Source of the DNA: Ascaris suum
Taxonomy: Eukaryota > Nematoda > Chromadorea > Rhabditida > Ascarididae
DNA: 64,000 nucleotides
Direction of reading: 5' to 3'
Assembly (NCBI GenBank): GCA_013433145.1
Contig: CM024169.1
Location: 11,044,817-11,108,816 of the forward strand
The translations under genes and the position numbers were made by a program. Positions 15,397 through 28,420 of this stretch are shown piece after piece (within the stretch, counting starts at the first letter, position 1; every line of letters starts with the position of its first letter). The notes beneath the pieces are model-generated. The model ran no database searches. It had not been told where the DNA came from and saw nothing but the letters and a program-made list of their open reading frames with translations.

Positions 15397-16462
15397 TTCA
15401 TAAGCACATGCATACTACCATCCTCAGAGCTTTATAACCCATTCTCGCGCTCTACTAATGAATCGAGGCCTCATTTTCGCAAGGAGTGGGCCGTCAATTT
15501 TTAAAAGGTGAACCTGGTTGCATGAGTTCGGAATTATAGGCCAGATTTGGCTGAACATTGATTTCTTTACTCTTCCCGATTTTACTTGGATTATTCTTGT
15601 GATATGCAAAGGAACCTTGTCATGCTGCAGCAGCACCTGCTTCCGATTGGGTGATGCTGAATAAAATATGCGTAGAAATTTAAATGTTTGGTTCGGATGC
15701 TGAGAGTACAGGGTGCCGTACATGGCCACGCCACCTGAAGCCTGCTTTTAGCGCAATGGGAATTTCATGATTCCGCAACATGGCCTTGCGCTCACTCCTA
15801 CTCCTTCGAACCACCAACTGTGTCACCTGACTGGGCGGTAGCAACCACTTTTGCTGCGGAATTTCGGAAAAAGTCCATTGCTTATCTGAGGTCACGACTC
15901 GCCACCAAGGACATTTCCCTTAGGATTTTGCGGCGGTTGATTGTAAAGCTTCACGATCCTTGGCGCTTGGTGCTCGGCAAGTCCACAAGGCAGTTCTCTA
16001 GGTCGGTTTCTTCGTGTGCCGAGCTTGGGTAAGTAGCAACCAGCGGTCTGTTGTGAAGTCACGAATTCGATGAGCACTCAGCAAGTTCGTATGCTCGGTT
16101 TACGACGTTGAGCAGGCATGATGAACAGCATGTCATCAAGGATCGATGGCATTCCAGGTGGAGACTTCCCAAGGCCGGCTTTACCGTCCTTGATACGCCG
16201 GAACCGCCAATGGGCTGCAATGGATTTGATGAGCAATGCAAAGCCCTGAATGTCGCAAATTTTCTAGGCCATCGCCATTGCAGTCGAACCCTATATGCAT
16301 TAATGGCGTAAATTGCCAAGAGCGGGTAATTTCCCGATAAGCATTGTGAAATTCTTGGGAACTCTGGACACAAAAAATGAAAGAAAACGTTTGTTAAACT
16401 AATCTGCAAAATTTCATTTCCATGGCATAGTGTCAAGTGCATATTTTCGCATGTCGTATGAA
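15397..16462 (-). mobile_element. Degenerate mariner-family transposon
   Basis: The minus strand holds the ruins of a mariner transposase flanked by possible inverted ends: TTCATAAGCACATGC at 15397-15411 and GCATGTCGTATGAA at 16449-16462, which match in inverted orientation with about two differences. The span of about 1.07 kb is shorter than the usual 1.3 kb, so internal deletions are likely, especially at the 3' end of the transposase. The terminal repeats are a by-eye proposal; the transposase assignment is firmer. Confidence 0.65.
15424..16330 (-). pseudogene. Mariner transposase pseudogene
   Basis: Recognisable blocks follow one another in the right order but in different frames. First (near 16290-16130) is the helix-turn-helix region, ending in an HWRFRRIKDG stretch and a GMPSILDD stretch that parallel the family's WF-RF--GD and GRPS-LDD motifs. 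Near 15890 comes VTSDKQW, which corresponds to the first catalytic Asp block (TSDEKW). Near 15630 comes LLQHDKVPLH, the second catalytic Asp block (HDNARPH). At about 15540 the expected third Asp block is badly eroded, with the Asp apparently lost. Frameshifts and stop codons separate the blocks, so no transposase can be made. This type of element moves by cut and paste at TA sites; this copy is fossil. Confidence 0.75.
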
Positions 16463-19400
16463 AATAATGATGGTGAGACGGAGCTATACACGCTTCTCGC
16501 GTTCAAGAACACATGAATCACTATAGTACTTGAGATAAATACTCGTAAGCAAAGAATTTTGTGATAAGGTGGTGCTTTCCGGATTTTACTTTGATTTCCT
16601 TAAACAAAGCTTCGAAGCATATGAGTTTGCCTTTGATTACCCATAGATCTGCTTGGCATAGAAGCGATACCTATCTGGTATTAGCTACGCAATATTACGA
16701 CGATCATCTACCGTTGTTGCATGAATAGAAAATGAAACTGAAACGAATATACATGCATAGTGAAAGGCACATGTAAGCGATGACAAAAAACAACAGCCGT
16801 GGTTGCCAATTTGCAGCGGTAAATTGGCACACTGTGCACACACGACATCATCCGATCGCCCAATTGCATGCGTTCATCACGAAATTATATCCAGTCTCCT
16901 AAATATCTTTTTCAGCGTTTTCATTCTACCACACAGTTTGAATGAAGGTATCAATTCCTCCTCTCTTATCTGTTACGTATAGCATTATTCATTTTTGCAC
17001 TTAGATCGTTGCATCCAAAAGACTGTTAACGTAACAGTGGAATACGAAAGTTTTAGTTTGATTCAACTTCATCAAATACAAAGATCTACTAGTTCTGTTG
17101 ATATGAACAATGGTTGTATGAAATGAGAGCAATATAACATTACAGTGAGGTGCACCAGGTGACTTCATGTGCGCATAAATGCACTTTGAGTTAGTTATAA
17201 CTATGAAATACTATTATAAATCCAGTTATCTGTGGCTTTCCACAATTTTTTTGCCGCAGTCTATCTTGAAGTCAAACTTGGAGTTCACTTCAGATACTGC
17301 AGAATCATGTTTCATTTTTTTCCGGAATCCCTTGCAAAATAGACTTGAAATGTAATATATATTCGACCTTCCCATTATAGAACAATTCTTTGTCGTAATA
17401 TTCTATAGCAAAGTAGTAGAAAATGATAAATCACAAATAAATCGCTACAAATAAACTTTGTCTTTGAAAGTGGTGAAAATAAGCATTAAATGGCAAACAT
17501 TTCGAGCACAATGGAGGACAAACGCAGTAATGCGATGATAAAAGAATTACATTCAGAATATCGCAGTCCTCTAAGCTTACATATCACAATCAAGATGGAA
17601 ATGCATTCATTGATCTCGGAAAATGAGATTCTGTACTCCGTGTCATTTATTGCAAGGAGAGTGATATTCGTTCACTGATTCGAAATACTTGTCATCGTTT
17701 AGCCGCTCAAGAAAGATTGCATCGTTATATTAGGTGATTACGACTGCAATCCTAACGATCGTCGTCTTCTCAGTGGTAATTTATTTTCTGTGAAGATGTT
17801 TCAAACAAAATGCTGAGCTACAGAGATAAAGTAAATTAATGAAACTACGGTTTCCGAGAATTGCTTAAAAAAACTTTAATGAAGTTTGAAATTCCATTTC
17901 AACAAAAAATCGCCAGCGGATTGTTTCAGATGGCTGAGTGGAAATGACGCGTGGGCTTTCTAATTGAAGCGCCGCATGAATTCTTCTTATCGAAAAAATT
18001 CCACAATGAAGAAGTGTTCTAAAAATTCACTTAGAAATTTGTTGGACACGACTGAGCCGAGCAAATGTTAGACAACACTTTAAAAAATTTCTCTTCCATT
18101 TTATACTAGTAGTCAAATCTGTATAAATGTATTATGCTTTTACTCTATCGTTTATTCCATTTTTCTAAGTTTGACTGCATTTTACAATCTTTTTTAGTTG
18201 CAATTTCGAATATAGACAGGCATCTGTTAATAATAAAATTCATAGCAAGATGATATGCCAGAATTGCTTGTGCCAAAAAGTTAGAAGAACACTTTCTAAC
18301 GTGTTTATAGAATATATGCGTCATTCTTCTACACAACAATGTAGATTGTATCATTGGTGAAGCAATGCATAACCAAACGAATCACAATTATTGTGCAATT
18401 AAAATATTCAGTGCATTTCCGAATATCATCAATAATAACTCAAATTAGCTATGTTGTGATAGTGAGTGATATTCACTTGAGCAGTTGTATAGATGTAGTT
18501 GCAACCATTTAAAAAAATATGTCAACTTTGACCCTCTGCAAAGGACTCAGAGTAAAAAATGAACATTTTGAATTCCTTATGCTAGAAGTTTGATATAAGA
18601 ATGCGGATTCGTGGAGCAGCTGCCCCATAGTGAGGCGCATCCCTCAAGTGACCATCGACTAACATCTTCAGAGATGTTTTGTTTTGGTATATTCGCAAAA
18701 CCTGATGCATTCGCGTGATCTCACGAATTTACTTAATCGGCGAGAAAATTTCGGCGAAAATCAAATGAAAGCGGTTGAATGCGAAAAATTGCTCAGTAAT
18801 GAGCGGCTCTCAACGAAATGCCTTAAGCTAATTTTCCGACTAGTGAGCGCGTCAACATTTTATTCAAAAAGAGTGAATTTGCTTGTTCTCGAAGCAATAA
18901 GAATTTCATTTTGTTTAGTTCAATCCACAATGTTCTGAATGACGTTTAACAATGTATTGCATTGATATTACAACTAAATATAACGATTAATCCTAGCGAA
19001 AATTTTGCTCTCCTATTTTTTGCGTGACAGATCGGCTAACTAACATTAGATAGAAGAAGCAAAATATAGTCATTAGCAATAAATCAGCACAACAAATATG
19101 AGAGGGGAATGTGGACAGAAAAAGATGAAAAAGAATGTTTAAGCGCTAGCCACAATAAGCGAAGAAATTCGAAAGGTAAGCCTTGCAAGAGATCGCATAA
19201 AACCTTATAAGAAGTAAACGCCAGCTCTTAGAAGTACTGTCTATACTCATGAAGATACTGGATTCGATGGAACTATGGCTCAGTTTGAAGGAAAAGAGTT
19301 TAAAAGTATGGGATCTTTGCAGGGTTTCTCAATTTATTTTCATTGTGAGCTTCAGATTAAGTGTTTCGAAAGAAAGTGAAATCTGCTCAAAACTCTCAAA

Positions 19401-21247
19401 AATCTACTTTCATTCATTTAATTCTTCACAGGTTGCAATAGCTAGATGCTCGTTCGTTTATGCAACACCGTCACGTTTTCAATATATTATTGGTACTTAC
19501 GAATGCTCACTACGATGCGATATCGAGAATGCATCTTACGCACATTGTACTCCCACTTGTTCAGTTGAGATAGCCATTTCGACGAGACTATTTGTAGGCA
19601 CATGGTGGAATTCACCATATTCATATGAGACTTCCATAAATTAAAGAATTTCAACTTGAGACCAGTGAAAATTTTCGTGAAACAGGATTAGACATAATGA
19701 ATGCAATTGTAAAATTCAAAAAAAAAGAAACGAAACCAAAAGTCTCTTTAATTAGAACATTTATTTCATGGGTAGAAATTCATAGCATCCCATGATAATA
19801 ATGAAATTTCTTAACTATTGAGACGAAGTTTGAATTGAAAATGAATTCACTTTCCGCCAACACAGCGAATTCTAGCTAAATGCTGCTCTTTTCGCCTTCA
19901 TCACAATTCCGCACTCGGCAACCGGTAAATGCTCATTGAAGTGATCGATTATCCCCCAATGATTTGTTGTGAGAGAATTGTGGGCTGAGAGGTGGCGCAA
20001 ATAAAGATATTCTGATAAAGCAATTTCGAATCCATAGAACAACTTATGAACAAATTGATCACTATGGTTTATTGCAGATAACCCAGACAACTTATCATAT
20101 GTGTTCATTTTGTGAAGGTATTAAAGTCTCATTTATTGCTCATGCTTCCAAATTATCGCTCGCATGGCCTTATTCAAGAAATTTATAGTGACGAATTGAA
20201 GATATCAAAGATATAAGATCCATGTTCAGCAGAAAACAACATGAATATAGGTGACGTTTAAACAATTGCCCATAGAGAAGGAGTTTTTGAGGAAGCAAGA
20301 GAAGGTGGCTCTACTAACAGCTGATATACACAGCACTTGGTGAATGCTAAAAACTTGTGCGTTTGTATGATGCAGTATTGTGTTGACGAAGTCATTGTTG
20401 ATCGTGATTGCCGCTATGCTAACACCTGACCGAAGCTAATGCCAGCTTCGACTGGTCGCAAGAGCTTGCCACTCGACAATCGTTGCGAATTGCAGCTGCT
20501 GTTAACAATTTCATTAGTTTCTACGCTAATATATACTTTTTTTGCTTACAACTTGCTAATGCTTCATATTTGAAGTTAGTCATTTTCATAATTTCAGCTG
20601 CGTTTTGATTAATGCTTTAAGCTAGAAGACTATCGAGCACTTTTTCTAAAAAGATTTCATTTCTTTTATTAAAATTACTCTTAATTGAAGTCGATAAAAT
20701 TCAGAAAATTATTATAATATGATTCATGAGTGTATTAACATATACGACAAAAAAAAAACAAACAAACAAAAAAAAAAAACAAACCGATAAAACTATTGAA
20801 TGACTATAATCGGAGAAGTCATTACAACATTCGCACAGTAGACATGATCAAAAAATCATAGTGATTATCCATTTGATATTATTGGAATAAATGTAATTAA
20901 TGTAAGAGTGGAAACAAAATGTTCGAAATTACAACTTCGTTACCGGAAATAGACGATTCCCTCATTGGTCGGCTTTTTTATCAGTTTCTGACTGTTGATA
21001 AAATTTCAATTAGGTATCAATTCTATGGCAAATACCTTTCTATAAAAAGTTTCTAAATGATCATAACAAAATAGATCGTTTATTGGTGGTACTCTAACGA
21101 TCTCATCCGCTGAATATTGCATTCATTTAAATTTCATACTACATATATTGATTAGCTCAAATAAATATTGTGCGCGCTTCAACTATTGAAATATATATGC
21201 AACGTTTTGGTATGTTCTATCATAATGAAGTTCAGTTAGCCTTCATT

Positions 21248-21296
21248 ACTAAGTTTAATTAACTTCAACTACTAAGTTTAATTAACTTTAACTACT
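21248..21296. repeat. 23-base tandem repeat, two copies and a partial third
   Basis: The unit begins ACTAAGTTTAATTAACTT and recurs exactly 23 bases later with one C/T difference. The core is nearly palindromic around TTTAATTAA. Confidence 0.8.
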
Positions 21297-22994
21297 TCCC
21301 TTTTGGAAGAGTATTGAGTGTAATGTTAATTAAATTTTATTATTTTTTTTTCTAAATGCATTGAATCTGATCTCATCAACGTTTCATTACTTTACAATAA
21401 TATTATCAGCTTTGTCAGCTGGAAGATCCATAGCAATGTGCTTTATTCTTTTGTTTCTTTTGTTTTGAGAAATTCATGCACAAAATCAATATTTTTGCGT
21501 TAAATTAATTCTCTTTTCATCATCATCGTGCTATGGCTTGGTCGACGCTAGTTTACATGATATATTGTTTGTTGAGCTCTCATTCACGCTCCTTTCCTTT
21601 CACCTCCCCTCATTCCTTATCAAAGAATTTCAAAAGTTCGATTTCGAACGGTTGTTTACCGCGCAGCCTATTCTCCCTGATCATTTCAGGTAGGAGTTTT
21701 CTTCGTTGAAATAATGAGCTCTGGAGAGAGCATAGCATTTCATTGCTTCAAAATGGCGCTGCTAAGCGAGGTCTTGCCAGAAATCGCTGTTGTTGCAGTT
21801 GTGCTCTCAGATCGCATACTTTTCTCCGCGTTTTTGGGGGCGTTTCCCACTTTTCCGACGTTCGGAAGTAGTGAATTTTGCAGAAGAAATATGGATGCTG
21901 AGTATATTCGACTACGTCAAATTTGCTTTCTATAGGTGACGATGAATATGCCCCAACAGAATGTTAGCTGCTTTTCCTCTATACTTAGAGCGATTCGTAA
22001 TGGTTTCATCAATCACACGTTTTGTAAGCATTCATATAAGCAGCCTATATATAAGAGTGGATTTGTGTTATATATGACCATGTTGAAGCACTTATGTTTT
22101 GAGATAGTCTAATGTTAAGGACGATCAGTGAATGTGAAAGGAGTGTATCGAGTCGCCTCATGTTGAGCGCGATCTCCCGTGGGAGTGTTTCACAACCGAA
22201 ACACCGAGCTAACAAAAACGCGAACAAGCACGCTGCTAGCCGCCGCATTCAGCAACCACCACTTTTCCAGTCTCTCGTAACAATGCTATCTACATCTTCG
22301 ACTTACTTATTCACCTTAGCCTCTTTTACGCTAAGTATTCGTTAGGCCAATCAATTTATTCCGATTTAATCGAAGCGGAGACAATACAATGATCATTTCT
22401 CACTTTTAATCGCCATTTGAGGTTTTTTTTTCTCGGAAGTTTCTTTTATTGTATCGAAAAGTCGTATCTTTGCTTCTTTTTAATTCTAGAGTATATTTCT
22501 AACTCTATAAATCTATTGAATAATGCACTCAAATAGCGTTCATTTAGTCATCATATTCGACTCGAATTTTCAACTAGCGTGATGTTTTTTTTTTTGACGA
22601 ATTGAAATAAAACAGTTCCTTCCTACTATTCTTGAGGATCTCTTTTTATGAATTTCTATCAGTTATTCACTAGTTTTTTTTTTGTATTCTAAATAATATT
22701 TAACGTTTGAATTATTTTTAATGAGATTACTCTAAAAGTAGGATAATATGCTTTTTGTCCTCTTCTCATTTGACCTTTATAACCGTGGACATTTTTGTAG
22801 AGTCGACAAGAATGCTGCATGGCGTGAGCATTTTCGTAAACGTTAGGTTGCGGCTTTTTGCGAGTGACTAAGGATTCATTTTATCACTCACTAGCTGAGA
22901 GCACGGCTCATGCTTTAATTATAGCGGATTCAGATGGCAAAAATATGATTCCATTAGTCCACAACCAGAAATGCGCTCTAATCTATCCGCAGTA

Positions 22995-23053
22995 AGCTCC
23001 AGTAATATCATAGCTCCAAGTCAGCTCCAAAGCCAGCTCCATAGCACAGCTCC
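22995..23053. repeat. Five spaced AGCTCC repeats
   Basis: AGCTCC occurs at 22995, 23012, 23023, 23035 and 23048, with spacings of 17, 11, 12 and 13 bases and A-rich linkers such as AAAGC and ATAGC. It is an imperfect short tandem array. Confidence 0.75.
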
Positions 23054-24138
23054 AAAGTCACTTGTCTTATTTTCTACTTGGTAACGCCTGAACGTTGATT
23101 GTTCCTTTCCTTGTGGAGCACGCGAATGAGTGTGCACTCTGTCATTTTTTAAAAATTTGCACTCATTGTGTGAATTCAATGCTAACGGATGATTGAAGCG
23201 ACAATTGAAGCTTGCTTCTATCAGCAAGCGATGCGGCATGTAACCTTTCCGAGTGATGCATTGCATTTTATGCCCGACAATAGGCTATGAAATATTGCCC
23301 TCAAGCTAGTCAAGAAATTGCACAGACAGTGATCTTGTCGATCTTATTCAACCTATTCATTTCTACTTTAACCTATCGTATACCTCAATCACAACTACGC
23401 ATGAAACGTCTAGCATATTGATCACAATATTTGAAAGATTTATAGCTTTCGAGAAATCCGTATTCAGCCAACTATATTGTTTATTCTTATGAGGAAAATT
23501 CGCAGTCATGAATACAACGGAATTCCTATGAGTTTTTTTCGATATCTATAAGTGGAAACACTTTTAAAAGCGACTTCTACTCTCGATTGTTTTCATTATT
23601 CAGCAAAATGTTAGAAAGTATCTGGGTCACTGGAAACTTTTTTTTTAAAGCAAAACGCATTATGACGACGTTGCATCAGTATATAAAATTGCATATGCTG
23701 TCTTCTTATTGCATACTTTCAATTAGACAGTCACTGAAGTTTTTGTATGTCTATCATCCACCTTAGAGAATATATCTTCTTGCATAGTTTAAGTTTTTAC
23801 AACAATTTTGAAAGATTAAAAACGGAAGTAAAAGTTGTTTGTATGCACATTATTCGTTTTTTCGAGCATTGCATTCTCTTAAGTATGAACGCAATGTTTT
23901 GCATTCTATACTTTTGTGAATAACTCACTATACCGATTTGCATCATAAGCCAGATGCAAAAATGTATATCGCGCTAACTCCTCTGCCACACTTGTCCACT
24001 TGTTATTTCTGTCGGAATTAAGTGTTTTCTTGCGCGAGGGGGTGATTACTGATATTACGCATATCAGTTATGACAGATGAATTTACTAGCGATTAAATTT
24101 TCGCATATTCCAATAGATGAAGAAAACTGCTGTTACGC

Positions 24139-24160
24139 AAAAAAAAAAAAAAAAAAAAAA
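24139..24160. repeat. Poly(A) run of 22
   Basis: A continuous run of 22 As on the plus strand. No recognisable retroposed gene precedes it and no flanking target duplication was seen. Confidence 0.9.
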
Positions 24161-24488
24161 CTTGAGATTTGTGCGGCAAACAACAATTACAGTAATAATC
24201 GTGTAGCTAAGAGTAGTAATGCATTATTTCAATTTTGATTTGAGTGACACTTCTGCATTAGTACTCATTGCTACGAATGTCCAATTTATGCACACTTAGT
24301 AAAGTGAAACCTCCAAGTGTTTGCTGTCGAGAATTCTCTTCGTCCATCTTGCAGCTATCCTTATGGGACAAATCTAACTAACTTTGCTTTGTGAGCATTC
24401 GTGGTTGCGATTTAAGCATAAAAATGAGCGAGAATTCTTGATTTCTTATGTCATATTCGTTGGGTAAGGTAAGAAACGAATAAGGTTG

Positions 24489-24504
24489 AGTAAGTAAGTA
24501 AGTA
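24489..24504. repeat. AAGT tetranucleotide repeat
   Basis: About four AAGT units, followed some 30 bases later by degenerate GTAAG and AGTT repeats. Confidence 0.8.
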
Positions 24505-24894
24505 TATCATATTCCTTAAAAAACTATATAGGAAGTAAGCAGTAAGTTTAGTTAGTTAGTATTTTCAACTTTTTAGTCTTTTCCAGTTTCATTTCGTTTT
24601 TTTAGACGGCCTGCACATTTTAATCGAATTCTATAGTTTGTTTTTCTTTCTATTGGCAACAGGCATGACTTGTTAAAATTTTTATTTGCAGCCATTGTCT
24701 CTTCTCATTCGTGCACTTCTTTAAATCCCGTCTTTATTGAGATTGATCGTGCTGGAAAATGCTTGCGTTTCTGTTTTCCATTCATTTGCTAACTTTCGTC
24801 GTGGTCGCAGGTACTCTGTTTAGGTATGGATTGAAATAGTTGGTGATGCTGGACGATCTGTTTTTGTCTCTAATTCAATAATCTCGCAACCTCT

Positions 24895-24924
24895 CCCTTT
24901 CCCCCTCCCCACCTCCCTTTCCCC
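24895..24924 (-). repeat. C-rich tract, G-quadruplex motif on the minus strand
   Basis: Runs of 3, 5, 4, 3 and 4 Cs separated by short spacers, so the minus strand satisfies the four-G-run pattern. Confidence 0.7.
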
Positions 24925-27002
24925 ACTCTCGGGCACTCTCGTGAGGCTAAACTTTCGATGTTGGCTATGTTCGCTATATTCTCCTGTGCATATTTTGTGA
25001 CAAAGCGTTCTCTTAACGTCTGCGTTGAAACTGACATGTTTATGCCATCTGCGGTTTCCCTTTGTGGTGTTTTTCAACGAAGGACGTGAACGACTAATTT
25101 TCGCCAGAAGTGCTGCAAATTTGCTCAGAAATTTCTTCGTGCCATTGTTCTTAAGTGTATTTATACACGTAGTTGAAAAAGAAGGGAAACTTTTTATGCG
25201 AAAACGTGCGATGTTATTCCACAGCTCTAAACCACCATTTTTGCACGTCGCATCTTTTGACCTGATCGACGTCGACCACTGAAACCCCAAATATTTCACT
25301 AGCAATCAATGAAAAGATTTAGGGATCAATCGAAGGTTGAAGCCTTTCGATTCTCGATTATCGCTATTTATCATTTTATTCATATTGTCGAGTTTTTGTT
25401 TTCGGAGCCAGTGAGCGCCGTTTCACGTGATTTCAAAAAGCACACAGTTATTCATAAGCGCTTTAATTTCAGTGTTATCACTATTGTTGGATAAAATATA
25501 AAGCTTAAAAGAAACAGCTTTGCTTAGATATATCTTATTTTTCAAATATATTTTTGAAATATCTGCAGTGTTAATCGATAATATGAGGATTATATTTTGT
25601 AACTTTTTACTTTTATGATGTCCGCAAACAAAATCCTTGACCATAATTGAGAATTGAGAATATCGGCAATATCTTTAAGACCAACGGAAGCTTATCGAGG
25701 AAGAAAGATATACAAGACAATTAATTTCCGTGGTCATTGAATTGCGGATGATTCGGATGAGAAGAAGGCAGGAATTTTTTTTTTGCACTCATGATTCCGG
25801 TGAGGATTTTCCGACTCAGTGCGATGATTCTAAACTAGGCAAGGGACATGGCGAGGTTGGGGAGAGGGATGGGAGAACAGCAAGTGAATCTGAACTTCTC
25901 CACCCTCAAAAGCCTTTCATTTAGCGGAAATGATACCTTTGCTCAAGCCAACATTTATAGATAAATATGAATCACATGAAATATTAGTGCTTCAGATTCT
26001 AAGAAAAAAACCTATATAAAATTATTATTGCATTGTAATGATGAACGCATTCACCGTTTCGAATTTATGCCGAAAATAACGCCCAACGTTTCGATCACTT
26101 TGCGAAGAATAGATATGCTTTTCAATCATCCTTTTTCTTCGCTGCTGTTTTCTTCCGTAGTTGTAAAGATTGAAAACGCAAACTGCCCTCTTCACATGTG
26201 GAAATCTTAGTAGATAAATTGCACGATATGCGCTTTTACATCGCGCTCACTTGACTAGTCATTTCCGCAAATTATCGAAAAAAAAAAAGAAATGCAGAAT
26301 ATTGCCTTTGCAGTTAATCGATCGCTTCGCCCATAGAGAATCTTTCACAAATATGTTTTTTTTTCGTGCAAAATGAGGACCCGGCTAGTTGAAGATGTAA
26401 GCAAACTTTTAAGCCGCTAGGTGCCTAAAATTTATTTCAAAATCAGTGGGCACAGCAGAATTGTGGCATAGGAGATAAACATTTCGTGTACGTTTCACTC
26501 ATCAAATATACTATAAACTTGGCGTTTGGCGATCCCCGAACTGGAAGTTTCGAGCAAATAGACAGATACATATACGCACAATACAACTTATCATGATGTG
26601 CTTCTCACAAACTCGTCATGCAGTCAATCCTCATTGATTTGGCCGTGTCGCCACAGATCCGTAGTACGTGAACAATACGAAGCGGTCGGCCTTTAAAAAA
26701 TTTTTCACTTCCATGGAGAAAATTTAAATTCATTTTGTCATTGCATGTAATTTCGTCGAATTGATAGCTCGAAGCTGCGAACGACAAATTTTATTGTGCC
26801 AAACGTTAATAGTTACGACGTGCAGGATGCTGCAGCTTGCGTTGCCATGTTCAGTTTAGAACTATATTTTCTGTGTGAATTTCATACGCCTAAAAGAGTG
26901 GCAAAGTTTTGCTGAAGAAGTGCTGGGGTTCGGCCTGAAAACATTGATGAGTGTTTTTACAACGTGTTCGCTATGATTTCAAGCACATCATGGAGGAAGT
27001 GT

Positions 27003-27022
27003 GGGTGGGGGGAGGGGTTGGG
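27003..27022 (+). repeat. G-rich tract fitting the G-quadruplex motif
   Basis: Runs of 3, 6, 4 and 3 Gs with one- or two-base loops on the plus strand, in otherwise AT-rich DNA. Confidence 0.75.
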
Positions 27023-27283
27023 AGTGTTTTCGAATACTTGATGTGAGAGGATAATCGGTATATTAAAATGAAATGCAGGAGATAAAATCTCTCTAGATTG
27101 TCCAGTGTGCTTTTCTATTTATTGCAATTAAAAGTATACTTCATACAGTTTTAACTCATCTCGCGTCTACAAGCTTTGATTGTGCGTTCAGTGAACGCTT
27201 TCCCTTCATGCGTTTTTTTGTGTGCGATACAAAAACACACATATGGTGATCTCTATCGCTTGCTGTGCACGTTTATTTTTCAC

Positions 27284-27505
27284 GTTTGCAAGCAAGTTTC
27301 AGTGGTGGTATTGTTCGATAGGTTCTATGGAAAAAATCAGGCTGTACACTTCGCTGGTAAGGATCGGTGATGAGAACCAAGAAGTTGCACTATTGAACTA
27401 GTGGATTTTGACAGCATTAATTTCACATCGATTTCACTACTGTATTGAAAATCGACGATTTTGCATCGATAGTTTGAACAATACCACTGAAACTTGCTTG
27501 CAAAC
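27284..27505. repeat. Inverted (foldback) repeat, arms of about 30 bases
   Basis: The left arm 27284-27316 (starting GTTTGCAAGCAAGTTTCAG) is repeated in inverted orientation at 27476-27505 (ending CTTGCTTGCAAAC). The arms differ only by a three-base deletion. The spacer is 159 bases. It resembles a small MITE-like foldback remnant or an RNA hairpin source; no transposase or clear target duplication is visible. Confidence 0.75.
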
Positions 27506-28401
27506 CTGGACAGAATTTTATAGTTTTGCGGTTTTGCAGGAATATTCCTAGCGAACATCAAGAATAGATGTTGTTCGATTACTGTGTTTCATAAAAAGCC
27601 TCAATCTTGCTAATACGCTTCTCTAAAATTTTTGCATCCAGTTGCTTAAAAAGTATTTCGCTGTTATTCTAGTCAGAATAAAGTTTTCTGCTACTTTTTC
27701 AAGTCACTAGATAAGCAACTTAATAGTATCCATACAAATAGCTTACGTACAACCTAATTGATATTCATGAGGTTATTCTTTGAATTACGCTTGTTCTCAC
27801 ATCCGTTATTCCAGACAATTTTTTGGTGCGGTTGCGTGCAAAGAAATCCGTTGTGTGTTATGATTATTGTTAAGCGCTTTTTTAGTGGTATAATTCTGAA
27901 AAATTACAACTGATTTACGAACCACTATGGTTAAACAAGTGAACGCTTCCATATGTTTGCTAGAAACTTTTCCCGCATATGTAATCGTAGCGAGATTCTT
28001 TTCTTATCTGCTTAATCAATGTGTAATCACTGCCGATATTTCATCTTTATCAACTTTGCTCACTATCTAAACATTTGCATATTTTCTTAATGGGAATTAC
28101 TATCTTAATGCTCACTATCTTCATATCAACATCTTAATGGGAATTTTGCAATATTTAGCAATGCGTATTTTTATGGCATCAAAGAATGAACACTTCAAGA
28201 AATAAATAAAGTTTTTTTATAGATAGCAATGAAGAGTGGAATGAGTGCACACTGAAGAAATTGCCTTATTGACTACACAATAAGGAACCACTACAGTATT
28301 GTGTAGTGTTGCTGAATAGGATCGTTGTAAGAGGGAGTATTTAAAGCTGTGAAGCCAAATTGCCTGAATCGATTGTTGTGCTAAGTAATCACGGTACGGA
28401 A

Positions 28402-28420
28402 GGGGAGGGGAGGGGGGGGG
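28402..28420 (+). repeat. G-rich tract fitting the G-quadruplex motif
   Basis: Two runs of four Gs and one run of nine Gs separated by single As. Confidence 0.75.

Larger units (their letters stand above)
16463..27283. other. Gene desert with short repeats
   Basis: About 10.8 kb with no supported gene. Contents seen: a 23-base tandem repeat (21248-21296), an A-rich AAAC run (20747-20784), AGCTCC repeats (22995-23053), a 22-base poly(A) run (24139-24160), an AAGT run (24489-24504), a C-rich tract (24895-24924) and a G-rich tract (27003-27022). The longest open frame is 161 codons on the minus strand at 24820-25305; it shows no domain, signal peptide or splice context that I recognise. Confidence 0.45.

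Noticed and set aside
19249..19644. Open frame with FEGKEFK-like and Cys-rich stretches
   Set aside because: A short part recalls the FEG motif of NTF2 proteins, but flanking blocks do not continue the similarity; too weak to call even a pseudogene.
22045..22248. Minus-strand frame beginning with a signal-peptide-like stretch
   Set aside because: No leader acceptor upstream, no recognisable downstream exon, and the opposite strand is equally open.
24820..25305. 161-codon open frame on the minus strand
   Set aside because: Longest unexplained frame in the window, but it has no domain, no signal peptide and no splice context, and it crosses a C-rich tract that lowers stop frequency.
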